Assembly: GCF_900142915.1 (NCBI RefSeq)
Contig: NZ_FRCM01000004.1
Coordinates: 62,001 to 126,000, forward strand
Source: Mucilaginibacter sp. OK098
GTDB taxonomy: Bacteria > Bacteroidota > Bacteroidia > Sphingobacteriales > Sphingobacteriaceae
Length of the DNA: 64,000 nt
Direction of reading: 5' to 3'
The notes beneath the pieces are model-generated. The model searched no databases and had not been told where the DNA came from. It saw only the letters and a list, made by a program, of their open reading frames with translations. The position numbers were made by a program, and so were the translations under genes. Below are positions 50,694 through 59,669 of this stretch, piece after piece. Numbering within the stretch: the first letter of the stretch is position 1; each line of letters opens with the position of its first letter.

Positions 50694-52745
50694 ATGGACT
50701 TTTCAATTGTAAAACTGTTTCCGGATAATTTAGTTAAAGCGCTTTGTGATACCCTGCTCCATTCATTATGGCAGGGGCTGATACTTGCTGCAGTAACAGG
50801 GTTGATAATTGTGTTTACCCGTAAATCAGCGGCGGCGAAACGTTATAACCTGCTTGTTGCCGCACTTGCATTATTTGCAGCCGGAACAATATTAACTTTT
50901 GTTATAGCCATAAATCATGCGCCTGTTAACTCTCCATCCTCTGTTGCACATAGCCAGGGCGCGCAATTAAACACACAGCCTGTGTTTAAATATAATACAC
51001 CTGTTACTCATAAAACAACCTTTACAGAGAATGCCATCGGCTATTTTAACAAAAATGCTGCAACTGTAGTATTGATATGGTTTATGATAGTTTGCGCACG
51101 TTGCCTGCAGCTTGCAACAGGTCTGCAGGGCATCTATTACCTGCGCCGAAAAAATATTTTTAAGGTTGACACTGCCTGGGAAAACCGCGTGCAGGAGCTT
51201 GCACAAAATCTGGGCATCTGGCGAATGGTAAACATAGTGGAGTCTGGCGTGGCAAAGGTTCCTATGGTTGTAGGGCATTTAAAACCTTTGATCCTGATCC
51301 CGGTAGGTTTACTTATTGCCGTACCGGCTGAAGAAATTGAAGCTATCCTGATCCATGAGCTGGCACACATCCGCCGGTCCGACTATTTGGTTAACCTGCT
51401 GCAAAGCTTAATGGAGATCGTATTTTTCTTTAACCCGGCAGTGTTGTGGATCTCGGCCCTGATAAAAACCGAACGCGAAAATTGCTGTGATGATATTGCG
51501 GTGGCGCAAAGCAGCAACAAGGTTAATTATATTAAAGCGTTGGTATCGTGCCAGGAATATAATATTTCTTCGTCTGCACCTGCTTATGCTATGGCTTTAA
51601 AAAACAATAAAAATCATTTAAAGGATCGGGTAACCCGCATTATATCAAACAACAATCATTCATTAAACCGGCTTGAAAAATCATTGCTGGCCATTTGCCT
51701 GGTAACTGCCGGCTTATTTACCGCTGCCTTTACCAATGCCGAAAAAATAAATAAGCTGGTAACCAATACAGCTAAGGCAGTAATGCATACAGTTAGTACT
51801 TCTAAAAAGACCGCTATAAATGACAAACAGGATGTAAGACCCGTTGCTGTTAAAACCGATACCACAACCAAGGGAAAACTAAGAATTTATAGAAATGATG
51901 AATTTGGGAACAGTACGATATTCGAGGGGCCTAATTATGAGTACACCACGAGGATCTGTAAGGAAAATGGAATTTTATACCAGCTTAATTATAAAAACAA
52001 TGCTCTGGCTTCCATGCAGGTGAATGGCAAAACCATCCCACCGAACAAAATAGGCACCTATCAGCCAGTGATAAACCAGATCCTCAACAAATTCAAAACC
52101 AATGATGCCAGCAGCAACGCTACAGTACCAGGATCGACAGAAAATGCTGCCAATGATGGTTCCAAAGACAATAAACAAGGTTTAGCCGCACTGGATTCAA
52201 TTACCCAGAAACTCAAGACAAACAATCAACCGCTTAACGGTTCACTCGGAAAGTTAAACGCCCAAAGCAATCTGAATCTAAAAAGAGACCAGGCCATAGC
52301 AGACTCCGTAAACCAGCAATATAAATCATCAAGCCAGGAATATAAAAAAGGCGCGTTAAATGGCGCATGGACAAAACCGGTTGCGCCATATCAGCCGAAA
52401 TCTGCTTATGGCAATCCGGTAAAACCTTATGAACCTAAGGCTCCATACAATCCAAATTCTCCCGATTACAAACCTTACAGCAAGGTAAATGACGATGAAA
52501 GACGCAATAAAATTATAACAGAGATGATCAGCGATGGCATTATTCAAAGCAAGGACAACCTCTCATTTAAAATAAGCTCCTCAGAATTTATTGTTAACGG
52601 CAAAAAGCAGCCTGATGAGGTTTACCAGAAATACAGGGCCAAATACGTAAAAATTGTGGGGAACGGCGAATGGTCATGGCTTTACAATTATGATACCGAT
52701 GCAAAGCGCGAGAGTAATACCGTGGTAGACAAATCTAATAACTAA
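50694..52745 (+). CDS. BlaR1-type membrane metalloprotease (M56 family)
   Basis: A 683-residue protein. Membrane segments occur at about 28-41, 53-73, 122-140, 233-255 and 329-348. The zinc motif HELAH (H221, E222, H225), followed by EREN, is in a cytoplasmic loop. It has no penicillin-binding sensor domain, so it does not look like the beta-lactam BlaR1. The C-terminal 290 residues carry low-complexity Tyr/Pro/Lys repeats (KPVAPYQPKSAYG, VKPYEPKAPYNP) of unknown role, probably periplasmic. It should cleave the BlaI partner encoded upstream. Likely one operon with that gene, and perhaps with the receptor-like gene 110 nt downstream. Confidence 0.9.
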   Translation: MDFSIVKLFPDNLVKALCDTLLHSLWQGLILAAVTGLIIVFTRKSAAAKRYNLLVAALALFAAGTILTFVIAINHAPVNSPSSVAHSQGAQLNTQPVFKYNTPVTHKTTFTENAIGYFNKNAATVVLIWFMIVCARCLQLATGLQGIYYLRRKNIFKVDTAWENRVQELAQNLGIWRMVNIVESGVAKVPMVVGHLKPLILIPVGLLIAVPAEEIEAILIHELAHIRRSDYLVNLLQSLMEIVFFFNPAVLWISALIKTERENCCDDIAVAQSSNKVNYIKALVSCQEYNISSSAPAYAMALKNNKNHLKDRVTRIISNNNHSLNRLEKSLLAICLVTAGLFTAAFTNAEKINKLVTNTAKAVMHTVSTSKKTAINDKQDVRPVAVKTDTTTKGKLRIYRNDEFGNSTIFEGPNYEYTTRICKENGILYQLNYKNNALASMQVNGKTIPPNKIGTYQPVINQILNKFKTNDASSNATVPGSTENAANDGSKDNKQGLAALDSITQKLKTNNQPLNGSLGKLNAQSNLNLKRDQAIADSVNQQYKSSSQEYKKGALNGAWTKPVAPYQPKSAYGNPVKPYEPKAPYNPNSPDYKPYSKVNDDERRNKIITEMISDGIIQSKDNLSFKISSSEFIVNGKKQPDEVYQKYRAKYVKIVGNGEWSWLYNYDTDAKRESNTVVDKSNN

Positions 52746-52855
52746 TCTTTATTAAATAACACGACAGCTATTATTCACAAAACAGGTGAACAGGAATACT
52801 TATGTCCAAAAAATAAAAATCACAACAACAACTTAACTACCCATTAATCACACAT

Positions 52856-55291
52856 ATGAAACTAAAAATAACGGCTATTTTAGCCGCATGGCTTACTATT
52901 GCCTCAACTTTTGTATCCGCCCAACAAGGCTTAAAAATAACCGGTAAAATAACAAACGACACTGGTAAGCCGCTTGACGGAGCTACCGTTTACCTAAAAA
53001 CAGCGAAGGACTCCGTATTAATAAAAACCGCTTTGGCAGATGCAACGGGAAACTTTCTATTTGAAAATCAGAAAAAAGGAGACTACAGACTATTCGTTAC
53101 CATGATAGGCTATCAATCCTACAAAAGTGAGCCTTTTCAATTGGATAATGACAAAGAGCTGCTATCCATCACCCTTAAACAAACTGGAACAGTATTAAAG
53201 GAGGTAACCATATCATCACAAAAACCTTTGATTGAACACAAGATAGACCGTACCGTAGTAAATGTTGATGCCCTGATCAGCAATGCAGGATCAACAGCGC
53301 TGGATGTCCTTGAAAAATCGCCGGGGGTAATTGTTGGTGATAATGCAGCGATCAGCCTTAAAGGAAAAGGGGTGCAGATTTTTATTGATGATAAGCCTAC
53401 CTATCTTTCAGGCGCAGAGCTGGAAAGCTATTTACGGTCGCTGGCGTCATCATCAATTGATCAGGTAGAGCTGATGAGTAACCCGCCAGCAAAATACGAT
53501 GCTGCCGGCAATGGCGGGATCATCAACATCCGCACAAAAAAATCAAAAGTCAGAGGGTTTAACGGAGGATTGAATCTTAGCTACTCTCAGGGTATTTATG
53601 GGAAAACCACCAACAGCTTTAATTTCAATTATCGTAATAATAAAATAAATGTTACCGGAAATTTGGGTTATAGCACCAGCAATAATTTTAATAACCTGGA
53701 TATAAATCGTCACTTTTTAAACCCGGATGGAAGTATTGCCTCCAATTTTCTGCAAAATTCATTCATTCGCAGAACATCAAAATCCTACAGCGCTAAATTT
53801 GGAATTGATTATTATGCATCTGATAAAACAACCTGGGGCATAGGTTTTAATGGGCTGATCCATCCAGCTGATGAGAAAACGGTAGCAACCAGCAAATTAC
53901 TTGATCCGCAAAACAATTTGGATTCTACTATCATAGCTCATAATAAAGAACATTATAATTTTAAAAACGGCGATATCAATCTAAACTATCGCCACCAGTT
54001 TGACAAGAACGGCAAGGAGCTTACAGCTGATTTTGATTATATTAAATATGACAATAAAAGCAGCCAATCATTCGATAACAAAACTTATCTGCCTGATAAC
54101 TCCATGACCAACAGCGATCTGCTTACAGGGAGTTTGCCTGCCAGCATTAATATTTTCGCCGGCAAAACAGATTATTCTCGCCCTTTGGGTAATGGCATAA
54201 AATTAGCCGCCGGACTTAAATCAAGCTATACCAAAACCGATAATATTGCCGACTATTTTTATACGGCAGCCGGTGTAACCACACCCGACTATGGCAAAAC
54301 CAATCATTTTATTTATAAAGAGAATATAAATGCGGCATACTTGAATGCCAATAAAGATTTTAAAAGATTTTCTATCCAGGCAGGCTTAAGATTTGAAAAC
54401 ACAACTTCAAACGGGCACCAGCTTGGTAATATTCAAAAACCAGATTCAGTTTTTAAAAGAAATTACAATGGGATCTTCCCTACCCTGTTTATGCAGTATA
54501 AGCTTGATACAGCCGGCAAACAGTCAGTAAGCCTTAATTACGGCAGGCGGATTGACAGGCCATATTATGAAGACCTGAACCCGTTTTTATCGCCCATTGA
54601 TAAGTTTACCTATTATACCGGCAATCCGTTCTTAAAGCCGTCGTACACCAATAATGTCGAGTTGTCATATACCTGGGGGAATATTACAACAGAGTTGAGC
54701 TACAGCAAAACAAAAGACAATGTGAATGAAACTATTGAAATTGTTGACGGGATCTATTACAGTCGCCCAGGTAATATTGGCAGCACTGTAAATAAAACCA
54801 TAACCGTTGATGCAAGCTTTGATCCGGCCAAGTGGTTTAATTTCCACCTGTTTGCCTATGTGCAAAATATCCATACGGTAAGTAATTTTTATACCGGCAC
54901 CTTAAACACCCAGGGTACCTTCTTTTTTATAAGGCCGATAACGGAATTTAAACTTGGTAACGACTGGAAAGTACAGCTTGATGGCGGCTACCAAAGCAAA
55001 ATTACCAGCAGCCAGTTTGTAGTTGGCCACAGGGGAAAGGTAAATACAGCGCTTTCTAAAAAGCTGTCACCATCTACCACCGTAAAGCTAGTTGTAAATG
55101 ATGTTTTCCATACGTTTGTTAACAGCGGCGATATAAACAACCTGGCCAATACGCTTGCAAATTACCGCAACATAAGCGATACCCGCACAGCAGTTCTTTC
55201 ATTAAGCTACCGTTTCGGCAAAGCTATTTCCGATCAGCGTAAACACAATGACAATGCTGCAGAAAGCGAGCAGAACAGGGTGAAGAATTAG
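52856..55291 (+). CDS. TonB-dependent receptor-like outer-membrane beta-barrel protein (paralogue 2)
   Basis: An 811-residue protein resembling that at 15858-18308 along its length. Signal peptide 1-22 (TFVSAQ) is followed by a carboxypeptidase-regulatory-like sandwich (about 27-107), a plug-like domain (PLIEHKIDRTVVNVDAL, EKSPGVIVGDNA, IFIDDKPTYLSGAEL, LMSNPPAKYDAAGNGG) and an OMP_b-brl_3 barrel ending near LSYRFGKAI. No clear TonB box is seen before the plug. It follows the BlaI/BlaR1 pair by 110 nt on the same strand, so it may be a regulated target or cotranscribed gene. Ligand unknown. Confidence 0.88.
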   Translation: MKLKITAILAAWLTIASTFVSAQQGLKITGKITNDTGKPLDGATVYLKTAKDSVLIKTALADATGNFLFENQKKGDYRLFVTMIGYQSYKSEPFQLDNDKELLSITLKQTGTVLKEVTISSQKPLIEHKIDRTVVNVDALISNAGSTALDVLEKSPGVIVGDNAAISLKGKGVQIFIDDKPTYLSGAELESYLRSLASSSIDQVELMSNPPAKYDAAGNGGIINIRTKKSKVRGFNGGLNLSYSQGIYGKTTNSFNFNYRNNKINVTGNLGYSTSNNFNNLDINRHFLNPDGSIASNFLQNSFIRRTSKSYSAKFGIDYYASDKTTWGIGFNGLIHPADEKTVATSKLLDPQNNLDSTIIAHNKEHYNFKNGDINLNYRHQFDKNGKELTADFDYIKYDNKSSQSFDNKTYLPDNSMTNSDLLTGSLPASINIFAGKTDYSRPLGNGIKLAAGLKSSYTKTDNIADYFYTAAGVTTPDYGKTNHFIYKENINAAYLNANKDFKRFSIQAGLRFENTTSNGHQLGNIQKPDSVFKRNYNGIFPTLFMQYKLDTAGKQSVSLNYGRRIDRPYYEDLNPFLSPIDKFTYYTGNPFLKPSYTNNVELSYTWGNITTELSYSKTKDNVNETIEIVDGIYYSRPGNIGSTVNKTITVDASFDPAKWFNFHLFAYVQNIHTVSNFYTGTLNTQGTFFFIRPITEFKLGNDWKVQLDGGYQSKITSSQFVVGHRGKVNTALSKKLSPSTTVKLVVNDVFHTFVNSGDINNLANTLANYRNISDTRTAVLSLSYRFGKAISDQRKHNDNAAESEQNRVKN

Positions 55292-55401
55292 GGTTAGTGA
55301 TTAGCGGCTGGAGATTAGTTGAAATGGGGAGAGACCCGATTTTAAAATAGCATTTACTTATATATTAACGATTTTATGGTTTAAAACTTTGTAAGCCTGA
55401 A

Positions 55402-55431
55402 TTGATATGTTATACTAATTCAGTAATTTTG
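55402..55431 (+). promoter_or_regulatory. Promoter of the PIN-type TA operon
   Basis: TTG at 55402-55404 and TAATTTTG (-7 class) at 55424-55431 with 19-nt spacing; the -7 box ends 22 nt before the antitoxin ATG. Confidence 0.5.
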
Positions 55432-55453
55432 TTTAAAGCAAGTATAAAAACAC

Positions 55454-55672
55454 ATGGCAACAACCCAAAAGTCACATACAGAACTTAATCCGATACAGGT
55501 TAGTTTGCTTAGGCTCTCTAACAGGCCAATGTCAGAAGAGGAAACATTAGCCTTAAAAAAAGTCATGGTTGATCATTACTCTGGTTTATTAGATGAAGAG
55601 CTTACAAAGGTTATCGCTGAAAAAAGATATACTCAAAAAGACTTTGACGAAATGCTTAATGGTGACGATTAA
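55454..55672 (+). CDS. Small antitoxin-like protein of a PIN-type TA module
   Basis: A 72-residue protein (MATTQKSHTELNPIQVSLLRLSNRPMSEEETL) with a helical, acidic C terminus (EKRYTQKDFDEMLNGDD). Its stop codon overlaps the ATG of the following PIN-domain frame by 1 nt, the common arrangement of antitoxin then toxin. I do not recognise a named antitoxin family; the assignment comes from size, composition and position. Confidence 0.7.
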   Translation: MATTQKSHTELNPIQVSLLRLSNRPMSEEETLALKKVMVDHYSGLLDEELTKVIAEKRYTQKDFDEMLNGDD

Positions 55673-56079
55673 TGATTGTTATTATAGATACAAATTGCCT
55701 TCTCGCATCTATACCGCCCCAAAGTAGCCATTATTGGTTATATCGTTCTTTTAAGGAAAAACACTTTGATTGGTTGATTAGCAATGAAATTATGGCGGAA
55801 TATGAGGAGAGGCTGGCTATTTGATTTTCTCAGCAAACAGCTAATTTAGTATTAGCAATACTAACTGCTGCGCCAAATGTTATTTTTGATGAGCCTTATT
55901 TTAAGTGGCATCTTATTGAGCAGGATCCCGACGATAATAAATTTGTCGACTTAGCCATTTCTGGAAATGCGGATTACCTGGTTACCAATGACAAACATTT
56001 TAATACTCTTAAGTCCATCGACTTTCCTCAAATTAATGTGGTAAGTATAAATGAATTTAAAAGTATTATTTTTAAATAA
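55672..56079 (+). pseudogene. PIN-domain toxin gene interrupted by a TGA stop at codon 51
   Basis: The frame from ATG 55672 reads MIVIIDTNCLLASIPPQSSH and continues to EEYEERLAI-like sequence (AEYEERLAI) before TGA at 55822-55824. The same frame then continues FSQQTANLVLAILTAAPNV to a stop at 56077-56079, with total length 135 codons. The first part has the PIN-domain DTN motif and the second part has EQDPDDNKFVDLAISGNADYLVTNDKHF, the conserved acidic residues of PIN RNases. A single C-to-T or G-to-A-type change would explain the TGA. Probably an inactive toxin. Sec insertion is unlikely for this family. Confidence 0.8.
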
Positions 56080-56142
56080 TAACTAATCCAGATTTACCTT
56101 TAAAAACCTCGTAAATCTTATATCGGTTTTTGAAAGACAAGT

Positions 56143-57663
56143 TTACTTCTTATTCAAATCCCAGATCTTCAAGCTTTTAACCATAACTTCCCCATCAGTA
56201 AATACTGAAAGCCCGGTTGCATCAGTGTCGGGATAGATCATGGTTGAAATCACCTTTTCGCCGCCATTGCCTATAACTTCCAATGACGATTTATCCATCA
56301 AAACCTGGATCTTAACCACACCGTTAACAGGTTTCATTGGTGCGGTTTGAACCAGGTGTTCTGCGGATTTATTATCATTTTCAGCGCTTGTACAATCAAT
56401 AAACAGCTCCTGCTTAACCGCATCATAACCAACAACAACCTTTTTAGCGGCGCCATTTTTCTCCGCAACATTAAAACCAGCTTTTTTATAACCTGCGCCA
56501 TTTAATTCAGCATCTATCCAGTAAGCATTTCCATCAAAATGCCCTGATGCGAATAAAGGCATACTTTTATTGTTAATAACGATATTGCTTTTAAAAGCAC
56601 CCGGTTTACCTAGCAGCTTACCGGTAACAATTGATGCCGGCTGTTGAATAAGCCTTAACCCATCAGCAGTTGTTTTTAATGACAACTCCCTAGGGATAGA
56701 CATCTGGCCCCTCCATGGAGATGTTTCCGGTTTTCCATTTTGCAGCCAGCCTAAAAGGATCTTTTTATTAGCCGGCGCATCCCGCCAGGCTATTGCCGCA
56801 TAAAAAGCGTCGCCATAATCAACCATTAGCACTTTATCAGCGGCATTGTCATTTTTAAAAGTGTGTCCGTCAAAATCGCCTACATAATATTGCATTAACG
56901 GGCCATGCTCGCCACCGGCAGATACCAGCAGTACCCATTTAACTTTTGCCGGGTTATCGTTAACCATTAATGGCAGTAACGATGGGCATTCCCATGGATT
57001 TTTTATAAACCCAGCCGGACCAAAATCACTAAGCTTTGTCCATTCTTTTAAATTTTTTGAACCATAAATCCTTACCTGATGCTCATCAACCATTGCAACA
57101 GTCATTATCCATTGCTTAGTGGGCGCATACCAAAACACATTCGGATCACGGAAATCTTCTTTATCCAGGTCGATTACCGGGTTTTTAGCGTACTGTTTAA
57201 ATGTTAAGCCACCATCGTTACTATAAGCTACATATTGCTTTTCTTTATGCTGATTACGCAGATCAGCCGTATAAATAGCCACAACCGGCGGATTATTTAA
57301 ACTGCCAAAGCCACTGGTGTTATTTTTATCAAGCACTGCAGAGCCGGAGTAGATCATAGTAATGGTATCACGCCTGATCATCTCAGGTATGGCGACTGGC
57401 AAATTCTTCCAGTTAACAAGGTCGCTGCTGGTTGCATGGCCCCAACTCATGTGTCCCCATTTGTTTTCGAATGGATTATGCTGATAGTACAGGTTAAATT
57501 TCCCATTTAAAAACAGCAATCCGTTGGGGTCATTCGTCCAGTTTACAGGTGGTGTAAAATGGTATAATGGCCGCCATTGCGGCGTGGATTTTACAGGCGT
57601 TTGAGCAAGGCAGTTTATTGCAAATGCAATACAAAGTAAACCGGTTAACTTTATTTTAAGCAT
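56143..57663 (-). CDS. Secreted GH32 beta-fructosidase/levanase-like enzyme
   Basis: A 506-residue protein with a signal peptide (about 1-20, NCLAQ) and the GH32 five-bladed propeller. Catalytic motifs are WTNDPNG (nucleophile-type D45), FRDPN (D173) and WECPS (acid/base-type E225). A C-terminal beta sandwich (about 360-506) contains FDGNAYWIDAEL and LMDKSSLEVIGNGGEKV. It should hydrolyse fructan or sucrose-type beta-fructosyl links in the periplasm. No SusC/D genes or fructose regulator are close by. Isolated, 63 nt after the PIN remnant and 42 nt from the SDR gene on the same strand. Confidence 0.93.
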   Translation of the reverse strand: MLKIKLTGLLCIAFAINCLAQTPVKSTPQWRPLYHFTPPVNWTNDPNGLLFLNGKFNLYYQHNPFENKWGHMSWGHATSSDLVNWKNLPVAIPEMIRRDTITMIYSGSAVLDKNNTSGFGSLNNPPVVAIYTADLRNQHKEKQYVAYSNDGGLTFKQYAKNPVIDLDKEDFRDPNVFWYAPTKQWIMTVAMVDEHQVRIYGSKNLKEWTKLSDFGPAGFIKNPWECPSLLPLMVNDNPAKVKWVLLVSAGGEHGPLMQYYVGDFDGHTFKNDNAADKVLMVDYGDAFYAAIAWRDAPANKKILLGWLQNGKPETSPWRGQMSIPRELSLKTTADGLRLIQQPASIVTGKLLGKPGAFKSNIVINNKSMPLFASGHFDGNAYWIDAELNGAGYKKAGFNVAEKNGAAKKVVVGYDAVKQELFIDCTSAENDNKSAEHLVQTAPMKPVNGVVKIQVLMDKSSLEVIGNGGEKVISTMIYPDTDATGLSVFTDGEVMVKSLKIWDLNKK

Positions 57664-57705
57664 ATTTTAGGTGTATAGGGCTGTGTAGTATTAAATTTAA
57701 AGAAA

Positions 57706-58470
57706 TCAGCTCCGCAAATACGAAGCTCCATTCAAATCAACAATCCCGGCGCTTGTAAATTCAAGGCCATCGCTGGCATACACGGCAATTAAGCGGGCCA
57801 CCTCTTCCGGTTTGGCAACCCGCCCAAAGGGGCTTTGTTTTTTAATAAACTCCCCTTCTGCGCTGTTCAATAACCCGGCTGCCATCTCAGTCTCCACAAA
57901 GCCCGGTGCAATAATATGCACACTGATATTGTTAGGTGCCAGCGCAATAGCCAGCGATTGACTCATCGCATTCAAGCCCGCTTTACTCGCACCGTATGCC
58001 GGATGATCCGGCTCGCCCCTGAATGCGCCACGAGATGACACATTGATAATTTTACCACCGTTTTGGTTCACCATTAATCGCGAAGCAAAATAACACATAT
58101 TGGCCGGACCAGTAAGATTGGTTTTTACTGTTTCGTCCCAGCTTTGCTGCCAGCTATCGTAGCTTGCCGTTAAAATTCTATGCTCCAGGAATACAGCGGC
58201 ATTATTAACCAAAACATCCAGCGTTTTATACTTTTGCTGGTATAAGTTAAAGAAGTGTTCAATAGCCGCAGGGTCCGTAACATCCAATTGATAGCTGCTG
58301 TGGTTGCCTGGTTTAAGATCAGCCAGCGTTTGTTCGGCAGCTTCGCGGCTTGTTTTATAAGTGATAATTACGTTGGCACCCGACGCGGCAAAGAGTTGTG
58401 CGGTTACACGCCCTATTCCCCTTGAGCCACCGGTTATAAGTACATTTTTGTTGTTGAAATCAAAAGTCAT
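57706..58470 (-). CDS. SDR-family oxidoreductase
   Basis: A 254-residue classical short-chain dehydrogenase. The cofactor-binding GGSRGIG lies near residues 14-20, NNAA near 87-90, catalytic Ser in INVSSRGAF near 142-148, and YxxxK as YGASKAG near 158-164. The C-terminal region has VHIIAPGFVETEMAAG. Resembles 3-oxoacyl-ACP reductase FabG-type enzymes, but no fatty acid genes are adjacent, so the substrate is open. The GH32 gene begins 42 nt downstream on the same strand, so both may share a transcript. Confidence 0.93.
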   Translation of the reverse strand: MTFDFNNKNVLITGGSRGIGRVTAQLFAASGANVIITYKTSREAAEQTLADLKPGNHSSYQLDVTDPAAIEHFFNLYQQKYKTLDVLVNNAAVFLEHRILTASYDSWQQSWDETVKTNLTGPANMCYFASRLMVNQNGGKIINVSSRGAFRGEPDHPAYGASKAGLNAMSQSLAIALAPNNISVHIIAPGFVETEMAAGLLNSAEGEFIKKQSPFGRVAKPEEVARLIAVYASDGLEFTSAGIVDLNGASYLRS

Positions 58471-58530
58471 TCGTAAAAGTACGTTTTTGTTGCAGATTTA
58501 CTACGGGTATACATACCGGGAATTTTTAAT

Positions 58531-58562
58531 AAAAAACGCCCCCTGGTTTCCCTGGAGGCGTT
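58531..58562 (-). terminator. Intrinsic terminator of the OmpA-like gene
   Basis: Read leftward, AACGCC and GGCGTT (58535-58540 with 58557-58562) enclose CCAGG-type inner pairs and are followed by a run of T (complement of AAAAAA at 58531-58536). It lies 24 nt after the OmpA stop codon. Confidence 0.7.
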
Positions 58563-58586
58563 AAGCTTAGTTAAAAACTTTTAATA

Positions 58587-59456
58587 TTATTGACCCGGTG
58601 CTTTTTGTGCCGGATCTTTACCAATAAGGCCCATAAACTGATCTAATTTGGGTGTAATAATCACCTGTGTGCGCCTGTTTAGAGATTTACCACCGGCTGT
58701 ACCATTGTCTGCAACAGGGTTATATTCGCCTCTGCCTCCTGCTGTTAATCGTTTAGGATCAACGCTGTACGTATTTTGCAGTGCCTGCACTACTGATGAT
58801 GCCCTTAAAGCGCTCAAATCCCAGTTGTTACGGATGTTTATTTGCTTGATAGGCACATTATCCGTATTACCTTCAACCAGCACATCATAAGTTGAATAAT
58901 CATTTATGATCTTGGCAACTTTGCTTAATAAAGTTCCGGCTTTGTCTGAAATTTCATAACTACCTGATTTATAAAGCATATTATCAGACAGCGAAACATA
59001 TACCACACCTTTAAGCACCTTTATATCAACATCCTTAATTTCATCCGGACTTAAAGAACGGGTAAGGTTATTGGTAAGCACCAGGTTCAAAGAGTCGCTC
59101 TTATTTTTAAGATCTACCAGGTGACGGATATATTGCGACGAGGCCGTGATCTGGTCGGCCAGCTTCGCAATATTCACATTACCCTGGTTGTTGCCCGCTA
59201 AACATTTATTCAGCGCATCCTGTAAGGCTATAGCATTTGATTTTGCCTGTGCTATTTGCTCTTCCAGGCTGGTTACCCTGGCCCTCGATCCGGAAAGCTC
59301 CTGCTGGGTTACCTGCCAGCTTTGTTTTAGTTTACTGTTCGTGTCGAGCGATTTGTTATAGTTTGATTGTAATTCGGCGTATTTTTTATTGCTTACGCAA
59401 CTTTGGGCTACTACCGCTACCAGCAGTATCACCGGTAACAAAAATTTAATTTTCAT
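58587..59456 (-). CDS. OmpA-family lipoprotein with coiled coil
   Basis: A 289-residue protein. A lipoprotein signal (VVAQSCVSN, Cys20) is followed by a predicted coiled coil (about 25-105, LQSNYNKSLDTNSKLKQSWQVTQQELSGSRARVTSLEEQI in pieces) and a C-terminal OmpA/MotB peptidoglycan-binding domain (about 155-275). That domain contains YDVLVEGNTDNVPI, NWDLSALRASSVVQALQ and LTAGGRGEYNPVADNGTAGGKSLNRRTQVIITP. It should anchor the outer membrane to peptidoglycan. The terminator behind it is clear. Normal length for Bacteroidota members. Confidence 0.93.
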   Translation of the reverse strand: MKIKFLLPVILLVAVVAQSCVSNKKYAELQSNYNKSLDTNSKLKQSWQVTQQELSGSRARVTSLEEQIAQAKSNAIALQDALNKCLAGNNQGNVNIAKLADQITASSQYIRHLVDLKNKSDSLNLVLTNNLTRSLSPDEIKDVDIKVLKGVVYVSLSDNMLYKSGSYEISDKAGTLLSKVAKIINDYSTYDVLVEGNTDNVPIKQINIRNNWDLSALRASSVVQALQNTYSVDPKRLTAGGRGEYNPVADNGTAGGKSLNRRTQVIITPKLDQFMGLIGKDPAQKAPGQ

Positions 59457-59669
59457 AAGTATGTAATTTAAAAAACAGGATTATAATCCATTTATAATCA
59501 CATTTTTTACAACACATTTATGGCTAAAAAGTTTAAGTTATTTATGTTCTACACTTTTTACCAGGCACTAAAAACCTCAAAAATCCTTCCCAGTTGCATG
59601 AGAGGGATATAATTGGATAATTTAAATTATAACTCCCGGGGATAACATTTCCGGAAATCCCGAAATAAT

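Noticed and set aside
55822..55824. TGA in the PIN gene read as selenocysteine
   Set aside because: PIN RNases do not use selenocysteine and no SECIS-like hairpin follows the codon. A premature stop is more likely.
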